Source: Phycisphaeraceae bacterium
Lineage (GTDB): Bacteria; Planctomycetota; Phycisphaerae; Phycisphaerales; Phycisphaeraceae
Reading direction: 5' to 3'
Assembly (NCBI GenBank): GCA_020851735.1
Contig: JADZCD010000003.1
Location: 62,001 to 126,000 of the forward strand
DNA length: 64,000 nt
Shown: positions 63,031 through 64,000 of the stretch, in pieces
Numbering within the stretch: the stretch's first letter is position 1
How the letters are laid out: every line of letters starts with the position of its first letter
Made by a program: the position numbers and the translations under genes
The notes under the pieces: generated by a model
What the model was told of the DNA's origin: nothing
Databases searched by the model: none
The model's input: only the letters and a program-made list of their open reading frames with translations

Positions 63031-63110
63031 CTTCGCAGATACTTCCGCCGCAAACCCCACGGATTCCTTCCCCCGGCTCCTTCCGGGTGGCCTCCGCGTG
63101 CTCTGTATCG

Positions 63111-63224
63111 GAAGCCCACGGATTGAATCCGTGGGTTGCCTTATTTGTCTTGACCAAGTCCAGGCATTTCCGGGGGGCCACGCCTGGGTTGTCTCAGACC
63201 CGCATGGAAATGCGGGGCCGGTTC
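63111..63224. repeat. modular palindromic repeat, copy 2
   Basis: Direct repeat of 62870-62983 at a distance of 241 bp. It is followed by a CCCAGG/CCTGG palindrome (63244-63263) and lies upstream of truA. Confidence 0.95.
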
Positions 63225-63329
63225 AAGGCATTCCGGGGCAAAACCCAGGGAAGAAATCCCTGGACGCGGCCTTGAGTCATCCAAGTTTTTCCCCCAGCCC
63301 CCAATCAGGGAATAGGCTAAGCTACCCCC

Positions 63330-64000
63330 GTGTCCAATCCGACCAACCCTGAATCTTCCTCTCCCCAGCGCCGCCGGTACAAGCTGTTAATCGCCTACGA
63401 CGGCTCCGCCTTCCGCGGCTGGCAGAAACAATTCCCTCCGCCCTTGGCGCCCCTTACGCCGCAGATCAATCCTCCCCAGGCTGCCTCGTGGTTCCAGGAA
63501 ATCATCTCCTTGCGCCCCGCTCCGCGCACCGTCGCCGCCGTGCTCGAAGAGGCCATGCAGCTGACGCTCCAGCAGCCGGTCAAGATCGTCGGCTCCTCGC
63601 GCACCGACGCGGGCGTGCACGCCTTAGGCCAGGTGGCGCACTTTGACGCCACCACGCGCATTCCCGTCGCACGCCTGGCCCTGGCCATCAACTCCCGCCT
63701 GCCTCCGGACGTGCAGGTGCTCAGCGCCGTGGTGGTGCCCGACACCTTTGACGCCATCAGCGACGCCGTCGCCAAGCAATATCGCTATCGCATTTTCAAC
63801 GCGCCCCATCGCCCCCTGGCCGTGCGCCATCTGGTGTATCACTGCTGGCGCCCGCTGGATGTCGACGCCATGGCCGATGCCGCCGCCCGCCTGGTGGGCA
63901 CGCACGATTTTGAAGGCTTCGCCTCGGCTGATCACGACCGGGAAAGCACCGTCCGCACGATTTTTGACTGCCATATCCAAGTCCACCCCCTGACCACCCT
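63330..64000 (+). CDS. truA: tRNA pseudouridine synthase A, 5' part
   Basis: It makes pseudouridine at positions 38-40 of tRNA. The N-terminus reads RRYKLLIAYDGSAFRGWQKQ. An insertion of about 30 residues (PPLAPLTPQINPPQ) follows, then the catalytic aspartate in GSSRTDAGVHALGQVAHF. VAKQYRYRIFN and GTHDFEGFASADHD follow. The GTG at 63330 is the only reasonable start. The gene runs off the window after about 223 codons. Confidence 0.93.
   Translation, partial: MSNPTNPESSSPQRRRYKLLIAYDGSAFRGWQKQFPPPLAPLTPQINPPQAASWFQEIISLRPAPRTVAAVLEEAMQLTLQQPVKIVGSSRTDAGVHALGQVAHFDATTRIPVARLALAINSRLPPDVQVLSAVVVPDTFDAISDAVAKQYRYRIFNAPHRPLAVRHLVYHCWRPLDVDAMADAAARLVGTHDFEGFASADHDRESTVRTIFDCHIQVHPLTT

Overview
The window is GC-rich bacterial chromosome with no tRNA, rRNA, CRISPR, phage or insertion-sequence genes. 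Gene content and style suggest a free-living, flagellated Planctomycetota, most likely Phycisphaerae-like. The pointers are a polar-type flagellar flg operon with FliW/CsrA, a PEP-CTERM secreted protein, tandem PilZ proteins, a fused siroheme decarboxylase (AhbA-AhbB), long-form HisG, a stand-alone NuoC, and intergenic DNA full of short tandem repeats and palindromes. The lineage is inference and was not checked by any search.

Layout: 92-4114 holds dapA, a membrane-anchored flagellum-associated-type small protein, tilS and a PEP-CTERM protein. 4288-16553 (minus strand) is a flagellar block read in the order flgF, flgG, flgA, flgH, flgI, flgJ-type rod-binding protein, flgN, flgK, flgL, fliW, csrA, then separately transcribed flagellin. 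A hairpin that places the flagellin Shine-Dalgarno in a GGA loop looks like a CsrA target, completing a FliC-FliW-CsrA feedback circuit. 16858-36000 is a mosaic of short operons: M42 peptidase, ABC ATPase, purE, copper ATPase, PLP enzyme, ispD, two PilZ proteins, nuoC, nadD, hom, a Fur-family regulator, a TsaE-YacG fusion, thiL and sat. 36077-37597 holds a serine hydrolase and rpsT.

37909-38272 is the most interesting non-coding stretch. A near-consensus promoter is followed by about 330 nt of densely paired RNA and an intrinsic terminator, ending 95 nt before nusA. I cannot match it to RNase P RNA, tmRNA, SRP RNA or 6S RNA. It is either a stand-alone ncRNA or an attenuated nusA leader. 38368-45202 is nusA-infB-DUF503-rbfA-HhH protein-hisG, tightly packed. 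After this come a very long TPR lipoprotein, gyrB, a PhyH-like oxygenase, a DUF3553 protein, a fucose-isomerase-like protein, a short uvrC, a DUF167 protein, an AcuC/AcuB pair, two YkgJ-type cysteine-cluster proteins, a HAD phosphatase, a flavin-reductase-like protein, fused ahbAB and the 5' part of truA.

A second theme is repeats. Intergenic spaces carry heptamer arrays (GCCGATT, CTCCTAA, CCCCAAY, CCCTAAA), several arranged as inverted pairs. There is also a modular family of palindromes whose arms vary while the layout is kept. These palindromes have entered coding sequence in frame (copA, a nucleosidase, a YkgJ protein, the DUF167 protein), and repeats of both classes supply the stop codons of several genes. 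This resembles rickettsial palindromic elements in behaviour and cyanobacterial STRR heptamers in form, but the sequences look different.
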